Shown: in pieces, positions 17,935 through 27,137 of the stretch | Layout: the number at the start of each line of letters is the position of its first letter | Numbering within the stretch: position 1 is the first letter of the stretch | Assembly: GCA_035606945.1 (NCBI GenBank) | Contig: DATNDR010000036.1 | Coordinates: 118,396 to 182,395 of the forward strand | Source of the DNA: GCA-003244245 sp035606945 | Lineage (GTDB): Bacteria; Actinomycetota; Actinomycetes; Mycobacteriales; Pseudonocardiaceae | Direction: 5' to 3' | Length of the DNA: 64,000 bases | Program-made: the position numbers and the translations under genes | The notes under the pieces: model-generated | Seen by the model: only the letters and a program-made list of their open reading frames with translations | Told to the model about the DNA's origin: nothing | Databases searched by the model: none

Positions 17935-20343
17935 GTGAGTAGCACGGCGCGTGAGGTCCGGGCCGGCATGGCGCCCAACGGAGGCCCCAATGGGGGCGAG
18001 GCCGCATCGCTGGTGGAATCGGCGATGCTGCTGCGTTGGCGAGCGCCCGAGCTGGCGCTCTTGCTGGCCGATCGGGCGGTGACTGCCGCGCAGGACGACT
18101 CGATGGCAGTGCTGCGCGCAGATTACATCGCCGTGTTCGCACTCAACCGGCTCGGTCGGTACGGGGAAGCGGCCCATCGTCTGTTCCCGGCGGTCCGAGA
18201 CGGTGACACTCCGCAAGCGTTACGACATGAGCTGCACGTCGAGTTAGCGCATTGCGCGGCCGCGCTGGGGGAGCCGGTCACCGCGCTCGGCGCGGTGCGG
18301 GCGGTGCTGGCCGCTGGTGATGACGTTGCTCCGGTGCTGCGGGGCGGGGCGCTCGTGGCGGTGGCCGAGGCATCCGCGGCACTCGGTCGTGACGACCTTG
18401 TCACATCGGCGCTTGATGAAGCTGACGAGCTGTACCGCGAGGACCCGGCTCTCGATCACGACACTGCACTGCTGCTGCGGGCCGCGGTGCGAGCCACCGA
18501 CGCGGCCTACCAGCGGAGCCGGGGCGAGGCGGCAGCGGCCGAGGCCAAGGCGCGGCAGGGTCGCGACCTGCTGGCTGGTCTGGCCGACCCTGATCACGAC
18601 AGCGGCGAGGTGAGCGCACGCTTGATGCTCGAGCTGACGCTCAGCTTGCTCGCCCGCGGCTCCGGTGAGACCGCCTTGCAGGAAGTGCGGCCGCTGCTGC
18701 GGCGGCCGGTGCGGGCCGCCGCTGCCGGCGCGGTCGGCAGGCTGCGGCTAGCCCTGGCTACCCAGGTACATCTGGCCGAAGGCCGCCACGAGCCGGCGCT
18801 GACGCTGCTCGCTGATGCAGTGGAAGGCGCTCAACGCTACGGCGTGGACGCGGTCCTGGCCGAATGCCTAGAGGGCCTGTCCCACGTCCATGAGGCCAGG
18901 GATGAGTTCGCCGATGCCCTGCACTGCATGCGCGCAGCCCGAGCCGCTGAGACTCGCCATCGCCGTGACGTCGAGGCCGCGCGAGCCACCCTGCTGGACA
19001 ACTGCGGATCCGCTCGGCGTGAGCAAGCGCACTTGATCGGCCAGGTCGCCGGGCTGTTGGGTAATGCTGGGACATGCAGTCCCGGATTTGACGCGGATAC
19101 CGGCCCGTTGCCTATCGGGATCATGGCTGAATCGCCGGCGCATCAGGTCGCCGAGGTGGGGATTGCCCAGGTGAAATTGCCTGAAGCAGACGTCGCTGAG
19201 CCAGCCGTCGTCCAAACGCAAGCTACCGAGGTGCAGGCCGCTGGGGCGGACGTTGCCGAGACCGTCGACGCGGCGGAAGTGGCTGTCGCGCACCGCGTCC
19301 AGCTGCAGGCGCCTGCGGCGGTGGACATCTCCCTGGTGGCGTCCACCGCGACCCCGGCGGAGCCGGTCGAGCCCAAGGCGGTGGCGCAGCCGGTGATCAA
19401 AACGACGGATGCGGCGCTGGATGCCGAGTCGTCGGGCGGACGTGATCCGTGGCAGTCCAGAGCACGGCATCGCCGCGGTGCGGCGGGAACTGTGTTATCC
19501 GTGAGTGACCTGCTCCCCGCATCGGCGTTGTCCGCGGGACGGTCCGGCCGGCGGCGCGCCGAGGAAGCCGCCAGGGTTCGCACGGTGGAAACGGTGGAAC
19601 TGGATGCCGTCGAGGCGCCCGCCGCCGAGGCGCGCCAGGGCGCCGATCGTGGTTCCGAGCAGGCCAGTGCAGTTCACCGCCAGGAAGCGGACACTCCGGA
19701 CAGATCGTCCGCTTCAACGCTGACCTACCCGATGCTGGTGCCACCGCCAGCAGGCTCGTCGGAGGCCGTCGAGGATGACGTCACCGGCGAGACCCCGAAA
19801 CAGACCCCGCAACAGGACTCAGAAGACGACCCACCACGGGGTCCAGAAGACACCGAGGGCGTTTCGGCGATTCAGCGAGAGGTCCAGGTGTTCGGACCAC
19901 CACCGGCCCCGACGCCCCGAGCGCTGGATTGGGAGCCGGTGAGCGGGCAACCGGCAGAACAGGCCGAGGCCAGCCAGATGGGATTGGGTGACCTGCTCGC
20001 CGAGGCACTGGCTGCTTACCAGGAAAGCCGTGATGTTTACGCTGACGCCCGGTCTACGGCGACGCCGCGTACTGACGATCGTGGCCCCACCGAGGAGACC
20101 AACCGTGATCTTGCTGGTTACGGGGCGGGAGCCACCCGCTGGACGGCTGGCCTGGCACTGGCATCGAACGCCGGTGACCCGAGCCCCGCTGACTCGGGCG
20201 CTGGCGAACCCAGCCAGAGGCAACCAGACCAAGCAGAAGCATCCGTGGCGATCACGAATCCTTTGCTGCGGCTACCAGATCTCACCGCGGAACCGCGATG
20301 GGCTCCGCCTGAGACGCGTCATCGGTCCGCCGCCGGAGATTAG
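17935..20343 (+). CDS. Large TPR-like helical protein with long disordered C-terminal half
   Basis: 802 residues. Residues 1 to about 370 are Ala/Leu-rich paired helices resembling TPR units (for example LALLLADRAVTAAQDD, ALTLLADAVEGAQRYG). From about 390 the sequence becomes a low-complexity, Ala/Val/Glu/Pro-rich region with interspersed Thr and Gln, and it ends with a short ordered patch. There is no signal peptide. It occupies the site between ettA and the thioesterase where mycobacteria carry the NAD-glutamate dehydrogenase gene. Probably a protein-interaction scaffold; the function is unknown. Confidence 0.8.
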   Translation: MSSTAREVRAGMAPNGGPNGGEAASLVESAMLLRWRAPELALLLADRAVTAAQDDSMAVLRADYIAVFALNRLGRYGEAAHRLFPAVRDGDTPQALRHELHVELAHCAAALGEPVTALGAVRAVLAAGDDVAPVLRGGALVAVAEASAALGRDDLVTSALDEADELYREDPALDHDTALLLRAAVRATDAAYQRSRGEAAAAEAKARQGRDLLAGLADPDHDSGEVSARLMLELTLSLLARGSGETALQEVRPLLRRPVRAAAAGAVGRLRLALATQVHLAEGRHEPALTLLADAVEGAQRYGVDAVLAECLEGLSHVHEARDEFADALHCMRAARAAETRHRRDVEAARATLLDNCGSARREQAHLIGQVAGLLGNAGTCSPGFDADTGPLPIGIMAESPAHQVAEVGIAQVKLPEADVAEPAVVQTQATEVQAAGADVAETVDAAEVAVAHRVQLQAPAAVDISLVASTATPAEPVEPKAVAQPVIKTTDAALDAESSGGRDPWQSRARHRRGAAGTVLSVSDLLPASALSAGRSGRRRAEEAARVRTVETVELDAVEAPAAEARQGADRGSEQASAVHRQEADTPDRSSASTLTYPMLVPPPAGSSEAVEDDVTGETPKQTPQQDSEDDPPRGPEDTEGVSAIQREVQVFGPPPAPTPRALDWEPVSGQPAEQAEASQMGLGDLLAEALAAYQESRDVYADARSTATPRTDDRGPTEETNRDLAGYGAGATRWTAGLALASNAGDPSPADSGAGEPSQRQPDQAEASVAITNPLLRLPDLTAEPRWAPPETRHRSAAGD

Positions 20344-20396
20344 TGTTGGCTGCGGCCAGATCCCGGCGCTGATTCACGCCGACTGGGGGCGGGTAG

Positions 20397-20816
20397 TTGG
20401 CGGTATTCATCACGGACGTGGCGGTGCGCTGGTCGGACATGGACGTCTACGGCCATGTCAACAATGCCTGTGTCGTCACGCTTTTGGAGGAGGCGCGTAC
20501 CGAGCTGCTCTTCGGTGAGGGTGCTCAACGGGGCGCCCAGACTCTGGCCAGTGGCGTGGTCGTGGTCGAATTGCTGGTCCGCTACCGGCAGCCGTTGGTG
20601 TACTCCGCCAGCCCGGTGCGGGTGCAGCTGTGGGTCAGCGAGCTGCGCGCTGCTTCGTTCACGCTGGACTACACCGTTGCGGGCACCGACGGCAACGCAG
20701 TCGTCGCCCGGACCCAGCTGGCCCCTTACGACACCGCAGAGCGCCGGCCGCGGCGGCTGATGCCTGCCGAACATGAATTTCTAGCCGCATTCCAGGACGG
20801 CGGTGATGATGGCTGA
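20397..20816 (+). CDS. Hot-dog fold acyl-CoA thioesterase (4HBT, Rv2475c-like)
   Basis: 139 residues if the TTG at 20397 is used; a GTG 21 nt later is an alternative. The FITDVAVRWSDMDVYGHVNN motif contains the catalytic Asp of the YbgC/4HBT family, and LEEARTELLF follows. Acts on short or medium acyl-CoA in characterised relatives. It overlaps the next gene by 8 nt, so the pair is translationally coupled. This pair corresponds to Rv2475c-Rv2474c. Confidence 0.86.
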   Translation: MAVFITDVAVRWSDMDVYGHVNNACVVTLLEEARTELLFGEGAQRGAQTLASGVVVVELLVRYRQPLVYSASPVRVQLWVSELRAASFTLDYTVAGTDGNAVVARTQLAPYDTAERRPRRLMPAEHEFLAAFQDGGDDG

Positions 20817-21441
20817 GCTGCGCATCCCTGACCCCATCGACCGGGTCGATCTCGGTGTCTTCGTATCCCGTGCGGTCCGGCTGGACAGCGAGGGGCTCGT
20901 ACGGCTACGAGCCGCACGCGGTCGGCTGCACGCGTGGGTGGATACCCCGTTCGACGCGCTGGTGACTCGTTCGATGCCTGGCTTGCTGCGGCCCGATGAC
21001 CTCACCATCAAGGGAACAGACCTGCTTGCGGCGGTGACGGCGGTCGGCGCCACGGTGGTCGACCCCGGCAGGGCGCAGGATGCCCTGTGGCGCTGCGCGC
21101 TACCGCCCGAACGGGGCTGGCGTGCGGTGGATCAGGTACCCGCTGAGGTGATCGCCGACCTCGTCCGCCAAGGCGCCGAAGTCGCCGAAATCAACCCTGG
21201 TCCGCGCGGCAGCCCGGCTTCCCACTTGCTGGATCAGAAGGTGCTCACGGTCAGTGGCGCCGGGTTGGACGTCGGAGTGCCACTGCGCTGCCTGTTCGCC
21301 TTGTCCGGCATGGGCTTCGTGGGTAACCCCACCTCGGCTGAGACCGTCCGGGTCTGGGCGACCGATTCGTGGCTGCGGCTCGACGCCCGCTACGGCGCCG
21401 TGCTGCGGCGCCGCCACGCTTTGCTTCCGCTGCTCGTCTGA
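20809..21441 (+). CDS. Conserved actinobacterial hypothetical protein (Rv2474c-like)
   Basis: 210 residues. ATG GTG choices at 20803, 20806 and 20809 overlap the thioesterase stop; the last is used here. Recognisable conserved blocks are RVDLGVFVSRAVRLD, PFDALVTRSMPG, GSPASHLLDQKVLTV and the helix-rich LFALSGMGFVGN. No motifs point to an enzyme. Its constant coupling with the thioesterase suggests a shared role in acyl-CoA metabolism, but that is only context. Confidence 0.85.
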   Translation: MAELRIPDPIDRVDLGVFVSRAVRLDSEGLVRLRAARGRLHAWVDTPFDALVTRSMPGLLRPDDLTIKGTDLLAAVTAVGATVVDPGRAQDALWRCALPPERGWRAVDQVPAEVIADLVRQGAEVAEINPGPRGSPASHLLDQKVLTVSGAGLDVGVPLRCLFALSGMGFVGNPTSAETVRVWATDSWLRLDARYGAVLRRRHALLPLLV

Positions 21442-21467
21442 CGAGCTTCGACTCGGTCGCAACGGGC

Positions 21468-23081
21468 TCAGATCAGCCAGACAGCGGTATCCGGGGGTAA
21501 AGCCTCGCGGCTCTGCGGTAGTGGCCCGCTGGCGAGCAGCACCTCTCCCGGTGGTAGCGCCACCGGCGTGGCGGAGGCATTCAGACCGCAGATCAGCCCG
21601 CCGCCCTTGCGCCGAAACGCGAAACAACCAGGGGGCGCGCCATACCACTCCAACTCCGAGCCGCTGAACGCCTTGTTTCCCTTTCGCAGCTCCAACGCCT
21701 GTCGGCACAACGACAATATCGAACCCGGGTCTTCCAGCTGGGCTTCCACGGTGTACCCGGCCCAGTCTCCCGGCATTGGTAGCCAGGTGCCGGGTGTTGC
21801 GCTGAACCCGTACGGCGGGGTGATGCCTTCCCACGGCAGCGGCACCCGACAGCCGTCGCGCCCCCGGATGGTGAACCCGGAGCGACGCCACACCGGATCC
21901 TGCAGCGTCCAATCCGGCAGTTCGACGTTCGGCAGACCCAGCTCGTCGCCGTTGTACAGGTAGACCGGCCCAGGCAGGGCCAGCTGCACCAGTGCCATCG
22001 CCCGCGCCCGCGCCAATCCCACCTCGCCACCGCCGTAGCGGGTCACCGGACGGACCGCGTCGTGGTTGGAGATAGTCCAGGTCGCCGGGGCAGGGGTGCC
22101 CTGGACAGCCAGCAGTGAATGCTCGATGGCCTCGCGCAGCTGCTCGGCGTCGAAATCCGCCTCCAGGAGCCGGAAGTTGAAGCCCAGGTGCAGCTCGTCG
22201 GGGCGCACGTAGCGGGCGAAGGCGGCGTCGTCGCTGACCCAGATCTCGCCGACCGTTACGCGGGCCGGATACGCGTCGAGCACCTTGCGGATCATCCGAT
22301 GGATGTCGTGCACCCCGTCGGCGTCGAAGCGCGGATCTCGGATGTCGGCGTCGAGCAGACCCGAGCCGGTCGCGATCGGGCGCGGCATGTCCGGCAGACC
22401 AGCCGGTTTGGCCATCCCATGGGCCACGTCGATACGGAACCCGTCCACCCCGCGATCCAGCCAAAACCGCAGGGTGCGCTCAAAATCGGCGGCCACCTCC
22501 GGGTTGTCCCAGTTCAGGTCCGGCTGCTCGGGCGCGAACAGATGGAGGTACCACTGGCCCCCTTCGCCCAGCGGAGGGCGTAGCCGAGTCCAGGCAGGTC
22601 CACCGAAGGTGCTGGTCCAGTTGTTCGGCGGCGTTGTCCCGCCGTAGTCAGAGCCGTCCCGGAAGATGTATCGGGCTCGTTCGCGGCTGCCCGGCGCTGC
22701 CGCCACCGCTGCCTGAAACCACAAGTGCCGGTCGGAGGTGTGGTTGGGCACCACGTCGATGATGATTCGCAAGCCACGCTGATGAGCGTCGGTGAGCAGC
22801 CGGTCGAAGGTGTCCAGATTACCGAACAGGGGATCGACATCCCGCGGATCGCTGACGTCATAACCATGGTCGACCATCGGGGAGCGGAAAAACGGGGTCA
22901 GCCACAGCGCGTCCACGCCGAGTAGCTCAAGGTAGCCCAACCTGCTGCACACGCCCTCGAGATCACCTACGCCATCACCGTCGGAGTCAGCGAAGGAACG
23001 GATGTAGACCTGGTAGAACACGGCATCGCGCCACCAGGCCTCGTCTTCGGCAGCGAGGCGGCGGTGGTTTGCGCGTCGCAC
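21468..23081 (-). CDS. aglA: Alpha-glucosidase, GH13 family (AglA)
   Basis: 537 residues from the GTG at 23081, with AGGATTA before it; the in-frame TTG directly after the globin stop is less likely. GH13 regions in order: DVVPNHT, the nucleophile in DGFRIDVAHGM, the acid/base in VGEIWV and the transition-state Asp in ISNHD. The start AWWRDAVFYQVYIRSFADS is typical of oligo-1,6-glucosidase/alpha-glucosidase. It hydrolyses terminal alpha-glucosides or acts in trehalose/maltose metabolism; the exact substrate is not readable. It follows glbO on the same strand as Rv2471 follows Rv2470. Confidence 0.94.
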   Translation of the reverse strand: MRRANHRRLAAEDEAWWRDAVFYQVYIRSFADSDGDGVGDLEGVCSRLGYLELLGVDALWLTPFFRSPMVDHGYDVSDPRDVDPLFGNLDTFDRLLTDAHQRGLRIIIDVVPNHTSDRHLWFQAAVAAAPGSRERARYIFRDGSDYGGTTPPNNWTSTFGGPAWTRLRPPLGEGGQWYLHLFAPEQPDLNWDNPEVAADFERTLRFWLDRGVDGFRIDVAHGMAKPAGLPDMPRPIATGSGLLDADIRDPRFDADGVHDIHRMIRKVLDAYPARVTVGEIWVSDDAAFARYVRPDELHLGFNFRLLEADFDAEQLREAIEHSLLAVQGTPAPATWTISNHDAVRPVTRYGGGEVGLARARAMALVQLALPGPVYLYNGDELGLPNVELPDWTLQDPVWRRSGFTIRGRDGCRVPLPWEGITPPYGFSATPGTWLPMPGDWAGYTVEAQLEDPGSILSLCRQALELRKGNKAFSGSELEWYGAPPGCFAFRRKGGGLICGLNASATPVALPPGEVLLASGPLPQSREALPPDTAVWLI

Positions 23082-23123
23082 GGTAGCTAATCCTGCCAGG
23101 GCAAGTGCGGCGATCCTCGGCAA

Positions 23124-23507
23124 TCAGCTCAGTGAGTTCACCAGGCTGTTCGCGGCCATCTCCAGGTAGTTCCACAGCACCGCGCGGTGCGCCTCGTCGA
23201 GTTCGGCTTCCTCCACCGCGACGCGCATGCAGCGCAACCAGGCATCGCGCTCAGTCGGCCGGATCCGGAACGGGACGTGTCGCATCCGCAGCCGCGGGTG
23301 TCCGCGTGTCTCGGAATAGGTGCGCGGCCCGCCCCAGTACTGCATGAGGAACAGCCGCAGGTGCTCCTCGGCGGGGCCCAGATCCTCTTCCGGGTACAGC
23401 GGGCGCAAGACCTCGTCCTTGGCCACCAGCTCGTAGAAACGCCCGACGATCCGGCGAAACGTCGGCTCGCCGCCGACGGCCTGATAGAAATTCTCCGGTG
23501 TAGCCAC
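23124..23507 (-). CDS. glbO: Group II truncated hemoglobin (GlbO)
   Basis: 127 residues, 2-on-2 globin. Start at the GTG giving VATPENFYQAVGG. The heme-proximal His is in GHPRLRMRHVPF, the WGGP and Tyr-rich PxYSET follow group II, and ERDAWLRCM is at the end helix. GlbO binds O2 tightly and participates in NO detoxification or O2 delivery in mycobacteria. Its stop codon is adjacent to the AglA frame and it may share an operon with the MscS gene upstream. Confidence 0.94.
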   Translation of the reverse strand: MATPENFYQAVGGEPTFRRIVGRFYELVAKDEVLRPLYPEEDLGPAEEHLRLFLMQYWGGPRTYSETRGHPRLRMRHVPFRIRPTERDAWLRCMRVAVEEAELDEAHRAVLWNYLEMAANSLVNSLS

Positions 23508-23551
23508 CTGTCCATCCTGCCCTGCGGACCTGGCGGCGGGGGGCAGAGGTG

Positions 23552-24529
23552 TTAGGACGGCGGAGCGGGGTGACTGGCCGGCGTAGGTGGCGGGATCCCG
23601 GCGTCGGCGAATGCTTCCTTGATTCCCGCCAGGAGTGCGCGCTGGACCGTCCACTGCCGTCCGGCCTGCACCTTGGTGGTGATCCGCAGCGTCACGCCGT
23701 CCGAATTGATCGACTCGACTCCCAGCACCTCGGGGGGTTCCAGCACGTCGGCGGCCAGTGCGCTGCCGTCGCCGGTGAGCTCGGTTGCCGTGCGGCTGGC
23801 CAGCTCGGTGGTTGCCGGGATGTCCGCCTCATGTCCGACGGGCACGTCAACGACGGCCACGGAGTAGTCCTGGCTGGAGTTGCCCACTCGCAGCACCTCG
23901 CCGTTGCGGACGTACCAGACGGTGCCCTTGGTATCCCGCAAAGTGGTCACCCGCAGGCCAACCGCTTCCACCTTGCCGGTGGCCTCCCCGAGATCGACCA
24001 CGTCGCCGACCCCGTACTGGTCCTCCACCAGCATGAACATCCCCGACAGGAAGTCCTTGACCAGATTCTGCGCGCCGAAGCCCAGCGCGATACCCAGAAT
24101 GCCGGCCGAAGCGATGATCGGTCCGAGGTTGATCCCCAACTCACCCAGGACCAGGGTGCAGGCCACGCCGTAGACCACGAAGGTGATCCCCGAGCGCAGC
24201 ACCGAGCCGATCGTGCGCGCTCGCTGCGATCGCCGCCTCGACAGCAGGCCCGTGCTACGCCAGGATTCCGGAGCCCGCTCGCGCAGCGGTCGCAGCAATC
24301 CGGGTGGCGCTCCCTCCGCTGTCACCTGGCTCAACCGGTTGATCGCCCGGTGTGCCATCAGGCGGATCACGATGGCCAGCACGATGATCAACACGATGTG
24401 CAGTCCCGCACCCACTACCGTGTCGGCATAGCGAGATACCAGGTCGTTGTGGGTGATCTGGTAAATACGCGCGCACCACGAGCCCTTGTCGCGGGAGCAG
24501 TCTGGCTGCTTTATCAGCTCGGCGATCAT
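23552..24529 (-). CDS. MscS-type mechanosensitive channel
   Basis: 325 residues. Three N-terminal membrane segments (HIVLIIVLAIVIRLMAH, SGITFVVYGVACTLVL and the pore helix ASAGILGIALGFGAQNLVKD) then a cytoplasmic beta domain with LVEDQYGVGDVV and TKGTVWYVRNGEV. GGAGGTAC precedes the ATG. It acts as an osmotic release valve. A proline/alanine tail ends the protein. It is 44 nt upstream of glbO. Confidence 0.94.
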   Translation of the reverse strand: MIAELIKQPDCSRDKGSWCARIYQITHNDLVSRYADTVVGAGLHIVLIIVLAIVIRLMAHRAINRLSQVTAEGAPPGLLRPLRERAPESWRSTGLLSRRRSQRARTIGSVLRSGITFVVYGVACTLVLGELGINLGPIIASAGILGIALGFGAQNLVKDFLSGMFMLVEDQYGVGDVVDLGEATGKVEAVGLRVTTLRDTKGTVWYVRNGEVLRVGNSSQDYSVAVVDVPVGHEADIPATTELASRTATELTGDGSALAADVLEPPEVLGVESINSDGVTLRITTKVQAGRQWTVQRALLAGIKEAFADAGIPPPTPASHPAPPS

Positions 24530-24694
24530 CTGATGGGTACCTCCGGTCACCCGCCGGACTGTATCCGTGCCCCGATCCGAGCACACCGCGTGGCCGGTTC
24601 GCGCTGTCGTCACCGACGCACGGCACTATCCGATACGTGCGCAAGGGCGGGTTTCTATGGTGGACTAGTCGCGCGAACTGGCGGAGGTGGTCGC

Positions 24695-25348
24695 GTGCAC
24701 GACCGACAACCCAGCCCGGAGGGTCACCCAGCGGGGGCGGACCAGCAGATCGCCTCGCGCTCCGGAACCTCAACCGGGCTTCTCGAAACCACCGTCCTCG
24801 TCGCGGACCGCGCCCCGCCCACCGGTGCACCGGCCTGGGGACGTCGCCGGGTATTACTGCTCAACGCCAGTTTTGAGCCGCTGACCGCGCTGCCGCTGCG
24901 TCGGGCCATCGTTTTGGTCGTGTGCGGTAAGGCGGATGTGGTGCACGGCGACGCGGCGGGCCTCGTACTGCACTCCGCGACCGCCAGCCTCCTGGCTCCC
25001 TCGGTGATCAAACTGTGCACCTACGTGCGGGTGCCCTACCGGGCGCGGGTCCCGATGACGCGCGCCGCATTGATGCACCGGGATCGTTACCGCTGCGGCT
25101 ACTGCGGTGCCCGCGCGGAGACCATCGACCACGTAGTACCGCGCAGCCGTGGTGGCGAGCACTGCTGGGAGAACTGCGTGGCCTGCTGCTCTTTGTGCAA
25201 CCACCGCAAGGCCGATCGCCTGCTCACCGAGCTGGGGTGGAAGCTGCGGGTGGTGCCACGCGCGCCGCGCGGGCAGCACTGGCGGCTGCTGGCCACGGTG
25301 CCCGATGCCGACCCGCTGTGGTTGCCCTACCTCGACGAGGTCGCCTAA
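24695..25348 (+). CDS. HNH endonuclease (Rv2469c-like)
   Basis: 217 residues. The GTG start has CGGAGG upstream. The HNH domain reads RCGYCGARAETIDHVVPRSR followed by a short loop and CVACCSLCNHRKADR, with two Cys pairs that bind zinc. The N-terminal part (VLLLNASFEPLTALPLRRAI) is the typical extension of this conserved housekeeping branch. It has no restriction partner nearby. Its role is not known. Confidence 0.92.
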   Translation: MHDRQPSPEGHPAGADQQIASRSGTSTGLLETTVLVADRAPPTGAPAWGRRRVLLLNASFEPLTALPLRRAIVLVVCGKADVVHGDAAGLVLHSATASLLAPSVIKLCTYVRVPYRARVPMTRAALMHRDRYRCGYCGARAETIDHVVPRSRGGEHCWENCVACCSLCNHRKADRLLTELGWKLRVVPRAPRGQHWRLLATVPDADPLWLPYLDEVA

Positions 25349-25434
25349 GTCGTGGGCTCTTCAAGAGCTACCAACCCCGGCCGAAGCTGTCGGTAACCGC
25401 TACCAACCCCCACCGCGCCCGTAGGGTGGGGCCC

Positions 25435-26859
25435 GTGGCAGACCTGCACGAGTTGACCGCCCTGGAGCAGGCCGCCGCGGTGCGCCGGCGCGAGGTGAGG
25501 CCCAGCGAGCTCGTCGAGCACTACCTGCGGCGCGTGCAGGACAGAGACGACCAGCTGGGCGCATTCGTCACGGTCACCGCTGATCGGGCGATGGACGCAG
25601 CCCGAGCCGCCGATGCGCTGGTGACCCGGACCGATCCGGCCGCACTACCGCCGCTTTTCGGTGTGCCGACCGCGATCAAAGACCTCACCGCGACCGCCGG
25701 CGTGCGCACCACGTTCGGATCCACCGTCTACGCCAAGTACCTGCCGCCCGTCGACGACGATGTGGTGCGGTTCCTGGCCGCCGCGGGCACGATCAGCCTG
25801 GGCAAGACGAGCACTCCCGAGTTCGGCCTGACCTGCTACACCGAGCCGGCTGGCCGGCCGCCCGCGGTGACGCCCTGGGACACCAGCAGGTCGGCTGGCG
25901 GCTCCTCCGGCGGGGCGGCTGCCGCAGTCGCGGCTGGGCTGGTGCCCTTCGCGCAGGGCAGCGACGGCGGCGGATCGATCCGCGGGCCGGCGGCGGTCTG
26001 CGGGTTGGTGGGACTCAAACCCAGCCGGGGACGGGTATCCCGCGGCCCGGCGGCCGGCGATGTGACTTTGCTCTCAGTGATAGGTCCACTGGCCCGTTCG
26101 GTGGGCGATGCCGCGGCGTTGCTAGACGCCATGGCGGTGCCATGCCCGGCCGAACCAGTAAGCGCGCCGCCACTGCCACCGGGTCAGAGTTTCCTGCAGC
26201 TGTCGCGCATGGACCCCGGACGGCTGCGCATCGGACGTTACGCCGACTCGCCGATAGCGGGTGTCGCGCTGGCGCCGGAGTGCCGCCGGGCCTGGGAAGA
26301 CACGGCCGTCCTGCTCGCTGATCTCGGTCATGAGGTGGTCGATACCACTTCGCCGTTCGATGGTGAGCTATTGCTGCCGGCCTTTGAAAAGCTGTGGGCG
26401 GTGGGGGCGACGTCGGTGCCGGTGCCCGAGGAGGCCCACGGTGCGCTTCTGCCGTTCACCCAGTGGCTGCGCGCGCGGGGAGCTGCGGTCAGTGGACCGG
26501 AGTTGCTGCAGGTCATGGGCCGCGTCCAGGGCGCCGGCCGGGCCGCCGTCTCGGCGCACCAGGAATTCGACGCGGTACTGGCGCCCATCCTGGCCCAGTT
26601 GCCCCGGCCGGTCGGGTGGTTCAGCTCAGTACCTCCACCGGAGAATTTCGAACGGCAGAAGCATTTCATTCCCTATGCCGCGCTGTATAACGTGACGGGC
26701 CAGCCCGCCATTTGCCTCCCGATGCACTGGACTGACGATGAACTCCCGGTGGCGGTTCAGTTGGTCGGCCGACCGGCCGGGGAAGCCCAGCTGCTCGCGC
26801 TGGCCGGCCAGCTGGAGCGCGCCCGCCCGTGGGCACACCGCCGACCGCCTACCTGGTGA
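25435..26859 (+). CDS. Amidase (amidase-signature family)
   Basis: 474 residues. The catalytic Ser-cisSer-Lys triad is supplied by Lys in TAIKDLTATAG, Ser in SAGGSSGGAAAAVAAGL and Ser in QGSDGGGSIRGPAAVCG. The start at GTG 25435 gives VADLHELTALEQAAAVRR. These enzymes hydrolyse linear amides; the nature of the substrate cannot be told. It begins 86 nt after the HNH gene and precedes ctaJ, and has no counterpart in the mycobacterial order as I recall it. Confidence 0.93.
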   Translation: MADLHELTALEQAAAVRRREVRPSELVEHYLRRVQDRDDQLGAFVTVTADRAMDAARAADALVTRTDPAALPPLFGVPTAIKDLTATAGVRTTFGSTVYAKYLPPVDDDVVRFLAAAGTISLGKTSTPEFGLTCYTEPAGRPPAVTPWDTSRSAGGSSGGAAAAVAAGLVPFAQGSDGGGSIRGPAAVCGLVGLKPSRGRVSRGPAAGDVTLLSVIGPLARSVGDAAALLDAMAVPCPAEPVSAPPLPPGQSFLQLSRMDPGRLRIGRYADSPIAGVALAPECRRAWEDTAVLLADLGHEVVDTTSPFDGELLLPAFEKLWAVGATSVPVPEEAHGALLPFTQWLRARGAAVSGPELLQVMGRVQGAGRAAVSAHQEFDAVLAPILAQLPRPVGWFSSVPPPENFERQKHFIPYAALYNVTGQPAICLPMHWTDDELPVAVQLVGRPAGEAQLLALAGQLERARPWAHRRPPTW

Positions 26860-26894
26860 GGCACCGGTTGGCGTCGGTCAGCTACCGTGATCTC

Positions 26895-27137
26895 GTGACA
26901 TCGCTGGATATCATTTTGATCCTGGCGGGCGTGCCGCTGGCCATCATGGTCGTGTTGGGGCTGCTGACGCTGCGCACCAGTTTCGCGCGGCCGCGCCGCT
27001 ACCGTTCCGGCGATGAGTGGAGGTATCCCCCGGTGCTGTGGACGGCGTATCCGGAGGCCTGGCGTGACGGCGTAGCCGCCCGCCGCCACCGTGGGGGATC
27101 CGGGGGAGCGCGTGGAGGTGCCCGTGGCAACTGGTAA
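26895..27137 (+). CDS. ctaJ: aa3-type cytochrome oxidase subunit CtaJ
   Basis: 80 residues with one membrane helix (LDIILILAGVPLAIMVVLG) followed by RYRSGDEWRYPPVLWTAYPEA. This matches, from memory, CtaJ, a small accessory subunit seen in the mycobacterial III2-IV2 respiratory supercomplex. The GTG at 26895 is chosen for the short N-terminus. It overlaps the DUF5130 gene by 14 nt. Together with DUF5130 it places part of the respiratory supercomplex in this conserved segment. Confidence 0.78.
   Translation: MTSLDIILILAGVPLAIMVVLGLLTLRTSFARPRRYRSGDEWRYPPVLWTAYPEAWRDGVAARRHRGGSGGARGGARGNW

Noticed and set aside
21100..22464. Minus-strand frame of 454 codons overlapping aglA
   Set aside because: Frame-shifted shadow of aglA and of the Rv2474c-like gene.
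23549..24690. Long plus-strand extension upstream of the HNH nuclease
   Set aside because: It is antisense to the MscS channel gene and has His/Gln/Arg-rich shadow composition; the real HNH start with CGGAGG is at 24695.
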